DNA from: Ooceraea biroi
Lineage: Eukaryota; Arthropoda; Insecta; Hymenoptera; Formicidae
DNA length: 64,000 nucleotides
Direction: 5' to 3'
NCBI RefSeq assembly: GCF_003672135.1
Contig: NC_039508.1
Coordinates: forward strand, 2,294,001 to 2,358,000
A program made the translations under genes and the position numbers. Shown here piece by piece: positions 45,901 to 60,900 of the stretch. The notes beneath the pieces were generated by a model that had not been told where the DNA came from, did no database searches, and saw nothing but the letters and a program-made list of their open reading frames with translations. Position 1 is the stretch's first letter, and the number at the start of each line of letters is the position of its first letter.

Positions 45901-48900
45901 CCGTTCTTCGCCCCGTTCATCCCCCGTTCTCCCCGAGGATCATACTCCCTCTTCGTAATCTCAATAATTACCACCCACGAGAGGGTGGAAAAAATACTTG
46001 GACGCAAACTGAGCCAGCGGGCGAAAAGTTAGCGAGGAGACAAAGAATCAAAGTCGAAGGGGGATGAAAAAGGAACGAGAGAGAAAGATAGAGTGAAAGA
46101 GAGAGAGGGAAGTGCAGTGAGAGGAAGAGAAAGGGAGAGAAAGTGTACTCTCCTCGCATTGAGATGTATCCTTGTATCTGTATCCCTACGGGGCGAGAGA
46201 GAGGGAGATAAAGACAGAGAGAAGGATAGAGGGAGAGAACGGCAGATGGAGAGACAAAGAGAGAGAGAAAGAGAGAAACCCGCGTCGTCATGGCGACCGT
46301 ATCGATCCCCCACGGGCCGTGGAGATATGTACGAAACGATTTGCAGTTAGCGAATTCTATCCTGGCGCGTTAATACGAGTAGGCTCTGCCGGAGTTACGA
46401 GTTGTGCCACATTGAACTTCGCGCATACCCGCACGCAATAGTTGCCGGAGAGTTGGGGCGGATGCGAGTGCCCGGGCCCGGCCGCAAATTAATTCTCGCG
46501 TTCCCGGGGGTGAGTCGTCGCTCATCTCCGTGCTCGCTCGCAGGGATTCGTCCCCGGAATCCGATGGCGATGACGATCCCGTCGGGCTCGCAACGTCGTA
46601 TTATGCGAAATTCGAGGTTTACTCGGAGTCGACGTCCTTATCTTATGCCAACACCGGAGATAAGGCTGCCTTCACGTTGCGTGTAAATAAATTGGACGGA
46701 ATCAAGAGACCGTGTCTATGCACGCGGGATGTCTGTTTTATGCTAACCGCCGCGGCGATTTTGATGTCGAAACGTCGAAAATAGCTTTGCAATGGAATTG
46801 AAAATGCGTAGAATTAAATTATACGAATCTCGCAGGTCCTGAGACAGCTGACACGGCGATCAGGTCGACTTTTCGCCCGGGCCGGCTGGTGAGCCAAGGC
46901 CGCGTTAATGCTCCAGGTGCAAAGCACTCCGCTTAACATTCCAGACTAAACAAAGGCGATGTTTCTTTTTTCGGAATCGACTGCTGCCACTTGAGTAGGA
47001 GGATTGTTAAGGAAGCCGCGTTGTGGATGCGAAATTGCGCTGAGATTTCTCCTCGTGAAATTGAATTATCGTCTTGCTCGAGATAAGGGGACAATCTGCT
47101 TCCATTGTTGGCAGCGTTCCTCAAGAGAGATACGTTATTTTTTGCCTTTTTATTTTCAAGATCAGCCTACATTGTCTTACAGGAACTTGAAATAACTGCA
47201 ATTGGCAATCACATTATAATTCCGTGCGTCAGCTGCTGCAGGACGGTTGAATACTGCCGAGCACGATACCGCAAAACGAGTATTATTACACTGCTGTAAT
47301 TGCTGGCGTCGCGAAACACACGTTGAGTAGAAATGTGTCCTAAATTCATCCGTTGCGGATAATCAGAGACGGTTGGATCGTTGAACGTTTCAGCACTCCC
47401 CTAACAACGCTGAAAGATTGTCGTCTCTCCTCCGAGAGAAAGTGCAGGTAGATTCTCCCTCGCGTATCTATTAGGAGTGTGATTTAGTTTTGAGGGTTTT
47501 GCAACAGATGGCTGTAGTGTCAGTTTGTTCCAATAGCTGTTTCCGATAACTGTTCTTTCTTACAGTGTTGACATTATCCATGACGTTTAGTAGCATTATA
47601 GCAATAGATGCAATAACAGTCGTGTTTATATCATCGTAAAAATGCAACTTCCGAAACAGCATTTTCGACATGCGTTGCTTTTGTTTTTTAATCAAAAGAA
47701 AACTGCGGCTCACGGTTATAGAATTCTTGTGGAAACTTATGGTGACGCAGAATCACCATCAATTAAGACGTGTGAATACTGGTTTAGACGCTTTAAAAGT
47801 GGTCATACTGATGTGAAGGACAAAGAACGCTCGGGACAACCAAGAAAGCTTGAAAATGCAGATTTCCAAGCATTATTGGACGAACATCCAACAGAATCCA
47901 CTTCAGAACTTGCCAGAGCATTAAATGTTGATCGTACAACAGTTACGAAACATTTACATGAAATGGGAAAAATTCAGAAAGAAGGGAAATGGGTTCGACA
48001 TGAATTATCGGAAAGTGCCATTTGAACATTTGCATTTCGTTGATCGCCAGGCAAAAAAAGAAGAGTCTTTTGTCTCGGATTGTTACTGGGGATGAAAAGT
48101 GGATCTATTTTGATAATCCGAAACGCAGAAAATCATGGGTGGATCCAGGCGAACCATCAACATCCACTCCGAGACGCAATATTCACGGTTGAAAAGTAAT
48201 GCTCTGTATTTGGTGGGATAGTGTACTATGAGCTGTTAAATCCGCATGAGACTGTCACGGCTGATCGTTATCGACACCAATTGTACAAGTTGAAGCAAGC
48301 ATTGGACCAAAAACGACCACCAATTGCGAGTAAAGGACGGAAAGTGATTCTTCTTCGTGACAACGCTCGACCTGACGTTGCGTTATCAGTGAAACAAACA
48401 CTATTAGAGCTTGAATGGCAAGTCTTCTCCGGACATTGCTCCATGCGATTATTATTTGTTCCGGTGGATGCAACACGCTTTAGAGGATACACACTTTCAT
48501 AATTTCGAAGAAGTGCGAAAATTCGTCGACGAACGGATCAACTGAAAAGAAGAGTGATTTTATCGTGGTGGAATCCATCTCTTGCCAGAAAGATGGGAAA
48601 AAGTTATAGAAAACGAAGGAAAATATTTTGATTAAGGTATTCATTCATTATCATATTTAAATACATGCGTTTTTGAGCAAAAAAAACCCTCAAAACTAAA
48701 TCACACCCCTAATAAATTGCCAGAAAAGATAATACTTGTAGTTGACAAAGAGCTGTTCCGGGCAAAAACTTACCGCGACGACGGACAGATATGCGAGCCA
48801 TGCTTTACTATCATAATTGAAAAGCCGATAGACAGCGAAGACACGCCTGTTGAAGATGAAGAGACTTATTCATTGATATATCGAGCGGAATAAATCCCTC

Positions 48901-51900
48901 AAGTTTTCGCCATTACGTGTAATAAGATTTTCACAAAGCCCTCACGCGAATGCGCGAGCCTCCATAATGCACCGTACACGCTATGGTGGTGTATCCGTGG
49001 AAATCCATGGTGTATCCAGGATGGTACCAGGGATGAATCTCTCATCGCCAGGAGAGGCCAGATCCGCACGATTGAAGACGATCGATGCGGCGTTAAAACG
49101 TTGACGAGCGCTGATCGGATTTCATTTCACGTGGCGTATGGACGGTATTAGCGCAGTCAATTCTTTGTCCCAGTTTCTTCATTCACTGCCAATCGCCCGT
49201 GCAAGGTGCGGAATTATTTCGCTGAAGAATGCTGCCGGTTCGGAGAATGCCTTCTTCCAGTCTGACCAGTCTCGTGTCACAACAAAAGGCTTTCAGCGAC
49301 AGACGGTGGATGACCTGTGCCAGGGTAGAACGCCAGGATATTTTCACAAAGTGCACGCACGCAGGCACTCACACACGCACAAACGAAACCTGCCCCACGA
49401 TCCATTTAAAGTTTGTCGGCTCGATGGAAAGTGAAAAAAATGACAGGCTGTGTGTATCTAACGGCGGCTGTTTCTTGCACCACATGGGCTTGCCGGACCC
49501 AAGGGTTCTCTCCCTCCTACCATTAACATCGTACAGGACACGATGTTGTCCAAGCACACAACCGGGTTTTTCATCGTCTATTGCTTTTTACCGTTACTTG
49601 CAGTACTGTTACGACATATTCGTTTTCATCCGAATTGAGAAGAAGGAATGGTGGTGTTATACGTGTCACCGTCAACTCGAGAGGACACAATTTAATTCTT
49701 GTCTAGTGTTATTTCATATAGCGAAGCCGACAGCTGCAGGAGCTTTAAGGGGGGAGCCTGCTTTAGAACGTTGAAAATAAGGTATAATTTTACGAATTTT
49801 TTTGGAGAAACTATACAGCGGATCATTATAAAACTTTGATGCATTTATTAGTACATGTTTAAAGATAAAAAAAATTATTTTTTTATTTGAATATATCGCC
49901 TGTAGAGGTCGTCCTGGAGGCATTGTAAATTGGTGAGCATTCTCCTGCCTCCAAATTTTGTCTAAATTGAAAAATTGAAATATGTTCTCGTTATTTATGA
50001 ATTCCCATCGTCGATGAACCTTTAATATTCATAAAAACATTAAGTTAAACAATTATTTTTGCATGAAAAAGTTCAAAAACTTTGCCTAAAAATCGTACTT
50101 TTGTGTTCTAAGCTCCACCACTTTGGCACTTTTCAACTTTTTTCTTCTCTCTTTGGTTCATCGACGATGGGAATTCGTAAATAACGAGAACATATTTCAA
50201 TTTTTCAGTTTAGACGAAATTTGGAGGCAGGAGAATGCTCACCAATTTGCAACGCCGGCGACGCGGCTGCACTAAGATTTCTCCAGGACGACCTCTACAA
50301 GCGATATATTCAAATAAAAAAATAATTTTTTTAATCTTTAAACATGTACTAATAAATGCATCAAAGTTTTATAATGATCCGCTGTATAGTTTCTCCAAAA
50401 ACAATTCGTAAAATATACCTTATTTTCAGCGTTCTAAAGCAGGCTCCCCCCTTAACGAGATCGTTGCGAAGATGCGAGGTCTTCGGGGAACGCATCTCGC
50501 GCCGTCTTGTCTCGGTAAAGTTACGTGCTCTTCGTCGATAGCTCGAATTGGCTTAATGGCCGATCGTTTAGATTGCCATTGAGAGATTTGCGTACGCGCC
50601 GGAGAGGCTTTTGTATGGATATGTAATAATCTAAATGTAGGAGCAGACGCGCGTTCGCGACGATGGAGATGAAAGGCGTCGCATTGACGTAAGAAGATTA
50701 ATGAAATCGGTCCTTCGAGGCAAGCGAGGCGAATCCGATACCGGGTATGATTTTATGGGAGTTTTTCATACGCGAATACCGGCATTGTGCAGCTTGATTA
50801 ATGCGACATACGTGATCGATAAGTCTCGCGATTGTCGATAGACAGCTTCTGAGGGCATCCGGAAAAAGTATGCTTCTTGCTGCTCAAATTGATGAGGCTA
50901 TTAGTACCACGCCTTAATCAAATGTCGACCGACCTCTGTCTCTTTCTTCTTGTAATCCGAAGATTGCACGAACGTTCAATAACACGGAAAAATAATAAAC
51001 GCAAAATTGTTTTCTCGATGAATTCTTCTTCGAATCTGAGATAAAGTTTTTGATCCCCTTTTTTATGCGTCGCTCATCAAGATTCATTACCCCGAACGAC
51101 TCTGAGGAATCTTCACGAAGAGTTAAATCGACTACATACGTCGTACGGTAACGTGACATATCGCGTTACGGCAAAATGGCTCTTTGTCCTCGTTTTCGCG
51201 CGGCTAGGGTGGGTAACCTCTTTCAAGGTACAACGGCGAGAAAGGATTCTGAAATATATGAGCAGGAGCTGTGCCAGAAAGGTCCTGTGTACACGTTCGA
51301 TCCTTCGCCGCTGCACAATTGCCGTACCGCCCGATTACGCGCTATTCTCCCTTTTTATTATCGGGTAGCTGGAGGTACGACGTTTTACTGTGATATTTTA
51401 ATAAAAGAGACGAAGCATCTTGTGCGAAATCTTGCGTAGAATTAACTATTGTTACAAAAATCGATAGCAATAACAGTACCATTATTTAAATACCATAATT
51501 CTGGACTGTTTCGAATTGTTTCGATGCGCATGTTAGTGATTCCAGACCAGCGCAGGGTTTAATGCGTCTTGCGTAAAGAGAATTAATATAATTTATAACG
51601 TAAAATTTAAAACATAAAAAATACAATATAGTACGTATAAAAGGTACATTCCGAGAACGACAAATCGAGAAATTTGTCATTTATTAATGATACTCGCTTT
51701 ATCTGTCAGACGGGCACAGATTTTTCCAGTATGAGATCAAGTTTTCAAGACAGCCATTTGCCTTGTTACCTAAAATGCTCTCTTTTTATTTCCATAATGC
51801 TCGGTGAATCCACCTTCGGTCCGGAAGAGCCATCTCGCTCGACCGCAAATTCAATATCGCCGTCACCGAGGCCTCGATAAAAATCAACGAGAACGTTCCG

Positions 51901-54900
51901 TTCGTCTCGCCGAGTAATATTACACCCGACTGCGGAAAATACCGCTTCCTTCCCTCGCCGGAAGGATCTTTACCGAAACAACCCGTGGAAGAACACGAGA
52001 CATCCGGAATTTTACAAAAGAAGGACTTGCGTTAATCGAAGCTCAACGACTTTGTCAGGATCTCCAAGATCGTAAGATAATAATTTATCAGCTATCGACG
52101 AATGACCAAAGAAGATTCTCTGAGAACGATATTTGATCATCGAACGATATTCTCTCGATTTTCAAGACAAAATACGCTGCGCTCGCGTTGTGATTCTGTT
52201 TTCCATGTTTCTCTCAATTTTGCAGCGCGACCGAATGCATCTTTGTTCGACGCTCGATGAACTTTATTGGAAATCACGCGACTGGCATGACAAGTTTCAA
52301 GTACCCGCTTTCGAGCTCGAAAGACTACAGTGGAGATTTCTAGTCCATTTAGGTAGATTTTATTGATAGGAAAGTAAGACGGTGGTCTTGAAGCGCATTG
52401 AGAGTCATGCAGATTCTTGGTCGCTGTGCGATAGCTACCGACGACAAACAGTCACATGGGCGAAAGAATAAGCAATTTTTATGGGGCAGAGATAAAAATT
52501 GGAATCTCACGGGTGCCCCTTTTCATACGTTCTCGGCGCCGCTTTTCGAGCTGCCGGATATCGATCGTCGAGGTCGATGCACCGACGTTGCGCTACGTGA
52601 AATTCATTTTCAGCGGCCCCCAGGGGAGGCGTCCTGGAATTCACGACTGGAAGTAACAGAGTAGAACAAAAATGTCAATCGCGATTGGGGTAGGAAAAAA
52701 AGGGAGCCCTTTCTCGCTGCGTGCTGCGTCGATGCTCCGCGATGGTACCACACGCGTTTCGTCGGCGTCGTTCCTTGTCGCGTGTGTCGGTTTGTCTTTT
52801 CCTATTTTATTCCAGGCTGCACGGCAGAATTCTAGCCAACTATCGTTCTCGTGCTCAACATTTATTTTAGCGGATTGCTCTACCGTGTTTCCCGAGTGCT
52901 CGCAGTGCGCCGGTGCTTTTCTCGCCATCTAAAATACATCAGCGCATTTTATGCGGGTTTCAAGTTAAATATTTTGCGAGGTGCGGCTTCTGCTTCGGTG
53001 TGCCCGACGTTAATTGTTAATTACGAAGTCCTGGCCGGCACGTTGCAAAAACAATGTGATATTTTGCACGGAATATTGCTTTTAATTAAGCTACTTGATG
53101 CTGCCTGAAATTCTTGGCATTCGTAAAGTATTTCATTAGCGTCGCTCGAGGGCGAGAGGGATTCGAGCAGTTGAGCAGAGCTTGTTTCCTCCAAGGGCCC
53201 TTTGTAATAATAGCTCATGCATAGATCGCTGTCCACGAATAGTGAAAAGCTGTTTCTCTTAGGTGCAAGAGGTATCACGAGGAATACGTTTCCTTTAACA
53301 ACACGGACAAGTGTTTTGCGATGGTTACCGAGATAATCGAATTTGTTATCGTGTTTTTGTTATTGTCCTTCTGGGAGGTCCAGGGCCATACGCATGAAAT
53401 TTCAGGAAAACTGGATAACATGTTTTATTCCAGAGATGTAATCTGGTTCAATATTTTATTGCGGAATAAAATTTCACATTTCTATCTGCCGCGAGGCAGA
53501 TCTTGTTACTAAAATATGTAAATAATATTAACTGCAAATTGTAATACTAAACATTATGCATTAGGAGAATTATATACATGCTTTTCATAAGGGAGGAAAA
53601 AATGTTATTATTATAAAGTCGAGCATGAGTTTTTCGAACGAGAACAAAGAGCATTAATGCAAATGAGGAAACTACGGATCGCAGGGAGAAAGGTTGGGCT
53701 CTCGTTGGGAAAACAATGGTTAATGCTCACGGCTATAATCGAGAAAGTATCCTTCTCTCTCTCTCTTTCTTCCTCTTTCCGCTGTTTTCCTGCTTTCTGC
53801 CGGAAAATTTGGAAAAAGGATTAAAGTCAGAATGAAATTATAAAAGTGATACGAGAGAGATACGAAGCGACGCGGTAGCGATGCCAAGTGCGAAAATTGC
53901 TGGCAGGAATAAAAATTGGCCGTGCGACTGTCCGAATACGATCAGCAAGAAGATCGAGCTCGTCCGGGATTTTTACGTTCAGCTTGTTTCCAATTAAGGT
54001 ATCTCGAGAATCGAATCGTAATGAAACATCGCAAAGGTAAAAAAAGAGATGTAAATCATTGCAGTTTTCTGATGCGACATCCAAGCTCGCAGACTCGCCT
54101 AGAGCTGGCATCCGAGGAGTACGAGAAGTCGTCTTCGGTGATTTAAGGCAGTTCGCAGACTTTTCCATCCGGCCTCTCTGTCTTATCCGTCTTATAGCGC
54201 GTAGGGGAGGGTAAGAGGGAGGAAAGTTTAAAACACGTTGACTGCCCCGTGAATCATATTTAATTCATGATACGGTCAAGAAAGTTTGCGTTAACGTTAA
54301 ACTTTTAATCCGGCGAAATTTCCGCGCGGAACTTCAGCAATTTGTTGTTCCACGTAACGAACGATGGAAAATTGCCGCGCGTTCAAGCTCACAATCACTC
54401 TTGATGGATGGATGGATGCGTCATTCTTGATACGTCAGTGCAGCGCGCTGATTCAACCCGTTAACAAAGCATTAGTTAATCATCGAACGCGCATGGAGCT
54501 TGATTCTGTCATGGAAAAGCCACGCGCGAACGCAAAGCATTCTTCGCGCGGGATTACGAAGCAGGATTTCCGTTACGTAACGTTACTTTCCTCTTACATT
54601 TTATTCTTTTCCTCGATCACGCAAAAGCGCGATTGCAGATATGACGACCCGAGTTGCGGTTTATCGTAAAGTCATGGAAAGTCGAGAGTTTATGACGCTG
54701 GTCAACCATGAAGCATGTTCTTTGTATTGCCGATCTCTTTAACAAAGCATTGAGAATTAATATAAAGTTTTGCATCTAAACTCTGTCAAAAAGATCCGCG
54801 TAGATCTCCCGAAAAACTTTGTGTTAATTCTTAATACAACATTTTGCAGTTGAATTTTGAAACTAAGAGGATCCGCACGGACTTTCCGGTCAACGGACAA

Positions 54901-57900
54901 TCCGCGCAATGAAGAGTTTCTCTCAATTTGCACACCGAGATCCGCAGCTTCACAGTTCGGTTCATGCTGAAAAATCTGCGGGGCCCGCTTTCCTCGGGAT
55001 GCGCGTTTCTGATACTTACTTTTCGCATTTATCGTCTCTCGTATCCATTGCTACATGTACGCGTGTTCGGAACGACCGGAATGGTCGGATGGAGGAAGCG
55101 CGAGGTAACGGAGTCACGTTGCAAACTATCATATTAAAACAAAGTTCGGCTTTCGTGCCGAGTTACGAACTTCCTTGTATTCCGGGCCTTGCATTCGGTA
55201 GAATGCAATTTCGTTTCGCGACGGCGGACGGCGCGCACCGAGACAAGACGGGGCGTCTCTTTATTACGTTAAAAGTTCTTACGATTTCCCTGGCCTCGAC
55301 GGTGGAGCGTATTTAAACGTCGCCGGTTGGTCCCTTCATCTGGATTAAGTCCGTGGCTCCGACCCTTCGCCGCCCTGCAAAATGCCGAGCGAGACGGGAT
55401 TCCTCCACGCTCTTAAAAGCTCCAATTTATTGCCGATCGATTTCCAAGTAACGCCTTTTTCATCGCGATGGGACGATTCTTCGTCTGGGAACGCCCGTAA
55501 AACAGGTATCACGCTGTTACTCTTTGACTCTCCGCGCATTCAGGCATCGTGATGCACAGTTGCTGCGTCCCTGGGGGATGTGAAATTTTTCATCGCGTCC
55601 GATAAGTAACGAGTTGCTGTTTTCCCGATAAAAGCGGCCATGCCGCTTAGCGCTCGATCTAATTCTCATTCCCTTTTATCGTGCGTTTCTGATCGGGGGA
55701 TGGGATCCACGACGTCGACGTCGATCGTTTATCGAGGCCCGGCCACGAAGGGCAGCTCACGGGAAACGAGCTGAAAATTTGCAGTAAACGTGCGCACGGC
55801 AGGTAACGAACCGTCGTTCGATTTCGCCGGTTAACACGTCGACGGAGACGCTTTGATGTCCCGTGATTGCACAACGATCAGCATCGCTGGCGCCGATCAC
55901 TTTTCCGTCCTTTGCACGCTACCGTTCTCTATACTCCGTCTATGGGAAGCAAGAAATAACCGGAAACACCATACCGGAGAATGCACTCCCATTACGCGAG
56001 AAGCGCGCATTCGTGGAGAATATTGTACAATCGTTCTCCCGGAAAATGAACCGTTTAACCCTTCGACGCGCGGCGCATTTACACTTTGTGATCGTCGTTA
56101 TTTTTCTAAGTCCCTTCTCGACCTTCCCATCGACCTGGAAGGTTGACCCGCGTTTACTGGAAGCAGCAGGATTTAGGAACGGCTAGATTTCGTTCTTCGT
56201 GTGAGCTCTGTGTGAGCGTAGTGTACACGATTTATTGGCGGAACGTGCAAATCTCGCCGCAATTTCGCCGGGGGTGAGATAAGAACGCGTTGCTCAAGGC
56301 AGATCTGAACTTTCTCAGGGTTTATCTTCGGGATTACGAGATGAGACAGCCATGGATTCTAGCATTTTGCCAGCGACAAAAAGTCAAATCCCGCCATCCT
56401 AGTCTGATCTAATTAAACGCGCTCTTTTTGTCTGCAGTCTTTCAGCGTTTAGCGGTCTCGCGGTTTCCGGGATTGCCGATTCAATTTCAGTCAATACAAT
56501 TCTGTCGTTTCCCCGAGTCGTTACCCCGGCTGATCTAGAATAACGGAATAACGGGCGTATCGTATGTTACGGACGCATGTTACGGGACATTTTGTGGCCG
56601 GCGATTCTTTTATGAATCCGCGCGTTAGCCCGTAAACCCAGGTACGAGAGAAAACCTTCGATGGAGATAAAACGAAAGGTATTTCTCCGGTGTATTGCAT
56701 ATTGCGGAATACCGGTACGAAATACCGGTGCATCACCACCACCGTGCCGCGTAACGGCCGCGGCGGATAAAGCGAATTCGGAATTAGATGCAAATTCCAT
56801 CCGCTCTCCGAGAACGGGATTGTGTTTCGATGAATTTAAAAAACAGCCCCGCTGGATCGCGTATTCTCGCAGTTCTAGCCTTTTGCAGGAGGAACGAGTT
56901 TCACCCGCTTGACGCGCAAGCACTCGTGGATCCTCGCGGATCACGTAGAATTCTTCATGGGAATTCTGCGTGGTTGTTCGTCGTTCCACAAGAAAATATT
57001 GAGTTGACCGGAAAGTCCATGCGACTTTAGCAAAATTCAAACTCTGCATTAAAAATTAATAGTTTTTTTTCCAAGTTTTGTGTTTTAAGGAGCCTTCCAG
57101 TAAATTTTGTATTAATTCTTAATACAAGAGGTTTGAATTTTGCTAGGGAGTCTGCACGGACTTACCGGTTGTGTGCATCGCGAATGATCGTCCGCAATTG
57201 ATCGCGGAAATGCAAGGTGATTGATACCCGGCGCGCTGAACGCGCGATCGAGCAGTCTGCGATAGTGAGCGGCAAGTGTCACGATAGACAGCCTAATGTG
57301 ATTGCTAAGCATGATTATCCGATCGTGCCGCGATCATATTTGTCATGAAACGCAGTTCCACGCTCATCTGTGGAACCGAGACGGCGGGGGTGGTTCTCGG
57401 GCCACCCCCGATCACCTGGCCGACGGGCGGAAATGACGTTACCGCGCTGCGGCCTATTATTAATGGAAATTCGATTTCTATTGATTCAATTTCAATCTGA
57501 TTGCTGAGTATCCGGAGCGTGGCAACTGAACGTTGCTCGCTTTGCGGATTCGTTGAAATATTTGCCCGCGCATTCGCTTCCTCCCCGTATAAATACTGTA
57601 AGCAAATCGTACAGCGAGAGCCACCCGCGGAAATAGAAATGGGTCAATAAGGTGGATAATGCGAATTATTGAATCCTGAGGACGCATCAGCGCAATATAT
57701 AAAGAGCTAAGGAGAGATAAGCGGGAAGAGCGTTAGGAAAAAGCGGAGAGAGGAATCAAGGTAGAAAAGGGCGAGCGTGCCGAATAGTTGCAAGTGAGGC
57801 GAGCGTGCCGGTGGACAGATCAAGTAAGAACAAGTGTGGCGAGCGTGCTCTAAGTGCGGAAGTGCCGTCTAAATACTGTCGAAGCAAGGAATAAATATAA

Positions 57901-60900
57901 CCGTTGTTACTATTATCGTAAATGATTGACTATTGCCATCCTGAATTCCGAGACCTCACAATACGTAAGATTTTAATCATGCAGTTTGATCAGCCAGATC
58001 CGGATTATCCTGCGAGCTATCCTTCCACGTGATTTGCCCTTTTGGAATATTTTTTCCCGATATTACCGAGGGAATTCTTTAATTAATTACGTGCAGCTGA
58101 CGCGGCGTATATACAATATTGATTAAATATTGGCTATGGTTTAAAATGAGGAAATCTCTGGGGCGATTCGAGAAGAATATTGTTACAGAGAATTATTATA
58201 CAATTTAGCATGTTGACGCGATTCAAGGTTCTATTATTATTAATTTCTTTAAGAAAACTAAACTGTCGAACTCGAGCCATAAAGTTTTCAACTCTCGTTG
58301 TTCCCAAGCTTGTTTTTTTTTAATCCTTCATCTCAACTAACGTAATAACGTGTACCGAGCAATGCGAAGTTAAACCGTAATCCAATCGACATCAAATTGA
58401 GAGATGCTAACTCAATAGTGCCTCGCTGTTTCCGGTCGATCGAGCGAATTTCGCGCAAAAAAGCAGCGCGGTCACGGGGTACAATGAAAATTTTTGCAAA
58501 TTGTTGGTGCTCGACGCTAGATTGGATGAGCGAGCGTACGATCAGCCGAGAGAATTTTCCGTGGTGCGGCGGCCGCAGCTTTCGTTGAAACTAGAAACTG
58601 GAAGAAATTACGTTGCACGGCAAAACCACGACCGCCGAGCTCGTTATGGTGTTCCCCGGAGGAAGACACCGAGGGAACTAGAGGCGAGAGGAAAAAATGC
58701 GCTTTTTATTCATTTAACGGTGCTCTTCTCTGCTCGACTCATGCGGCGTCGTCGTGTTTGCATTTCCACGACGCTTGCTCGAAATTTTCCACAGCGGGTT
58801 GCTCGCGTCGCAGAAAATTTTCCATGTGGGATGTCGGGGGCGACACACCATTTGCGCGAATCCACGTGCAAATGCATAAATTTGCAGAGTGTCGTCCGTG
58901 TATTTTTTTCGCCAACTAACATTCGTCCAGTCATTCATTAATCCGCTCGAATTCCTATTTTTAGAATGGCGACAGGTATTTTACTATAGTTTCTCGCTAC
59001 GTCGCCGTTGTAAGGTCCAACGTTGTGTTTTGCTTACTGCGTGAGAGTTATGCTTTTCACTTATCGATTTGACGACGGTCTTACTTTCTGCGAATACGCC
59101 ACGTCGATGCCACATTCTTGTTTGAAACTCAAACTCGCGCCCTGGGTGGTCTCTAGACCCCGAAGATCGATAAAGCGAATGAGTAACTTTCTGTAGAAAC
59201 TTGTCGCGTGTACTGCTCGCATTGGAAAAATGAGCCTCAGCGGGTACGTTTGCGATACAATTTGATCAGAAAAAATTTCTCAACGAGGAGCGAACGTCGC
59301 GATAATAACGATGAAGCTTTTTTAGATTTCGCACTCTTGCGTTTACAGTTTTCCCTTTTAAATGATTCATCGCTTTATAATAAAATATAAAAGTTCCCAC
59401 AATATAAAAGCATTGCGCGATTGTTTTCAGCTTCGCAACGAGTGGACGGCACGCATCTGTAAAGAGAAATAAAATTACAAATGTGCGATCCTGCCAACAG
59501 GAAATGTTTCCTGTCAACTTTTATGTAATTGTATAGATAAATATCGTGCTAACGTTAGTATCATCTTTGTACCTTATTACATCATTATTATTGATACGTT
59601 TTTGATTACGTGATTGCTTTGCGTGTTACAGATGGACAACAACCGGTACCGACCCTTTGCGAACTTGCGGCGCGCTGCGTTGCATCTCATATTCCCTTCG
59701 AGTTGGTGGAACATTTCTATCCTCCTGTGCCGGAGCAGCTTCAGCTGAGAATAGCCTTCTGGAGCTTTCCCGATAACGAAGAGGACATACGGCTTTACTC
59801 ATGTCTGGCAAATGGCAGCGCCGACGAATTCGTTCGTGGCGAGAACCTCTATCGCTCCAAGAGCATCAAGGAACCTCTGCAGATCGGTAAGATATACCAT
59901 GCGACGTTCCGTCAGAATCAGTCCGGTGCAATTCTCTTTTCTAGCGAAGAAAGGGACATGGAAACACGTTCTGTTTTTCATATTCGTAATAAATGTACTT
60001 CTCCGCTAAATATATATTATTAATCCTTCATTTTCTTCAGTTAATTAAAAGAATGCAATTTTAAAATGATTGGAATGGAAATTTTTTATTTCCTGTTACA
60101 TGATTAAAACAGTACGGTTTATCAATCATTCCGAAAGTTAATCAAAGCAATCAAGCTTGATAAATAGTTTTTGGACGCAATACAGAAGACATTGAGATCC
60201 TGTAATGTTCAACACGACATTGCTTTGTCTTTCGTTTTGCTTCTCGTTTTTAATACTTTTTTATTGATGTCGGACAGGATTCCATCTGAGTGCCAGCGTA
60301 AACGCGCAAATGAGCGGTGTCAGAGCTCAGTTCAATGTTGCTGTAACATTCGACCGACGCAAGATCACATCATGCAACTGCACCTGCTCATCGACGGCCT
60401 ATTGGTGCGCACACGTGGTAGCTGTTTGTCTGCACAGGATACATATGGTATGTAAAACTGAACACATGTGCCCGTGCCGGAAAGACTGGCAGTTGGTAGA
60501 ATAAGATCTAGGATGTGGCTAACGCTTAATAAAATCGTTCAAATCTCTTTACAATGTGCTCTTTACAATGCACCTGTACAACCGCAAATGAAATTATATC
60601 CCTTGTTGCGCGGTTCGTATTGCCTTAGCGGTTATATCGATGCTGGGAGAACAATTATTTTAATGTTATGCGATACTACGCTCTTTCAGCCAACACAAGT
60701 ATGCCTGAGGGCGCCAGTCAGCGAATCCTTGTCTCGATTGCATCGGGAGCAACTGCAAAAGTTTGCCCAGTATCTCATCAGCGAGCTGCCGCAGCAAATT
60801 CTGCCTACCGCGCAACGACTCCTGGACGAGTTGTTGTCGACCCAACCGAGCGCCATTAATAGTCTCTGCGGTGCTCCCGATCCGACTGCTGGCGCTTCCG

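Noticed and set aside
49229..49774. 181-codon ORF in the ZSWIM8 intron
   Set aside because: No recognisable domain and it ends inside the piggyBac-type MITE.
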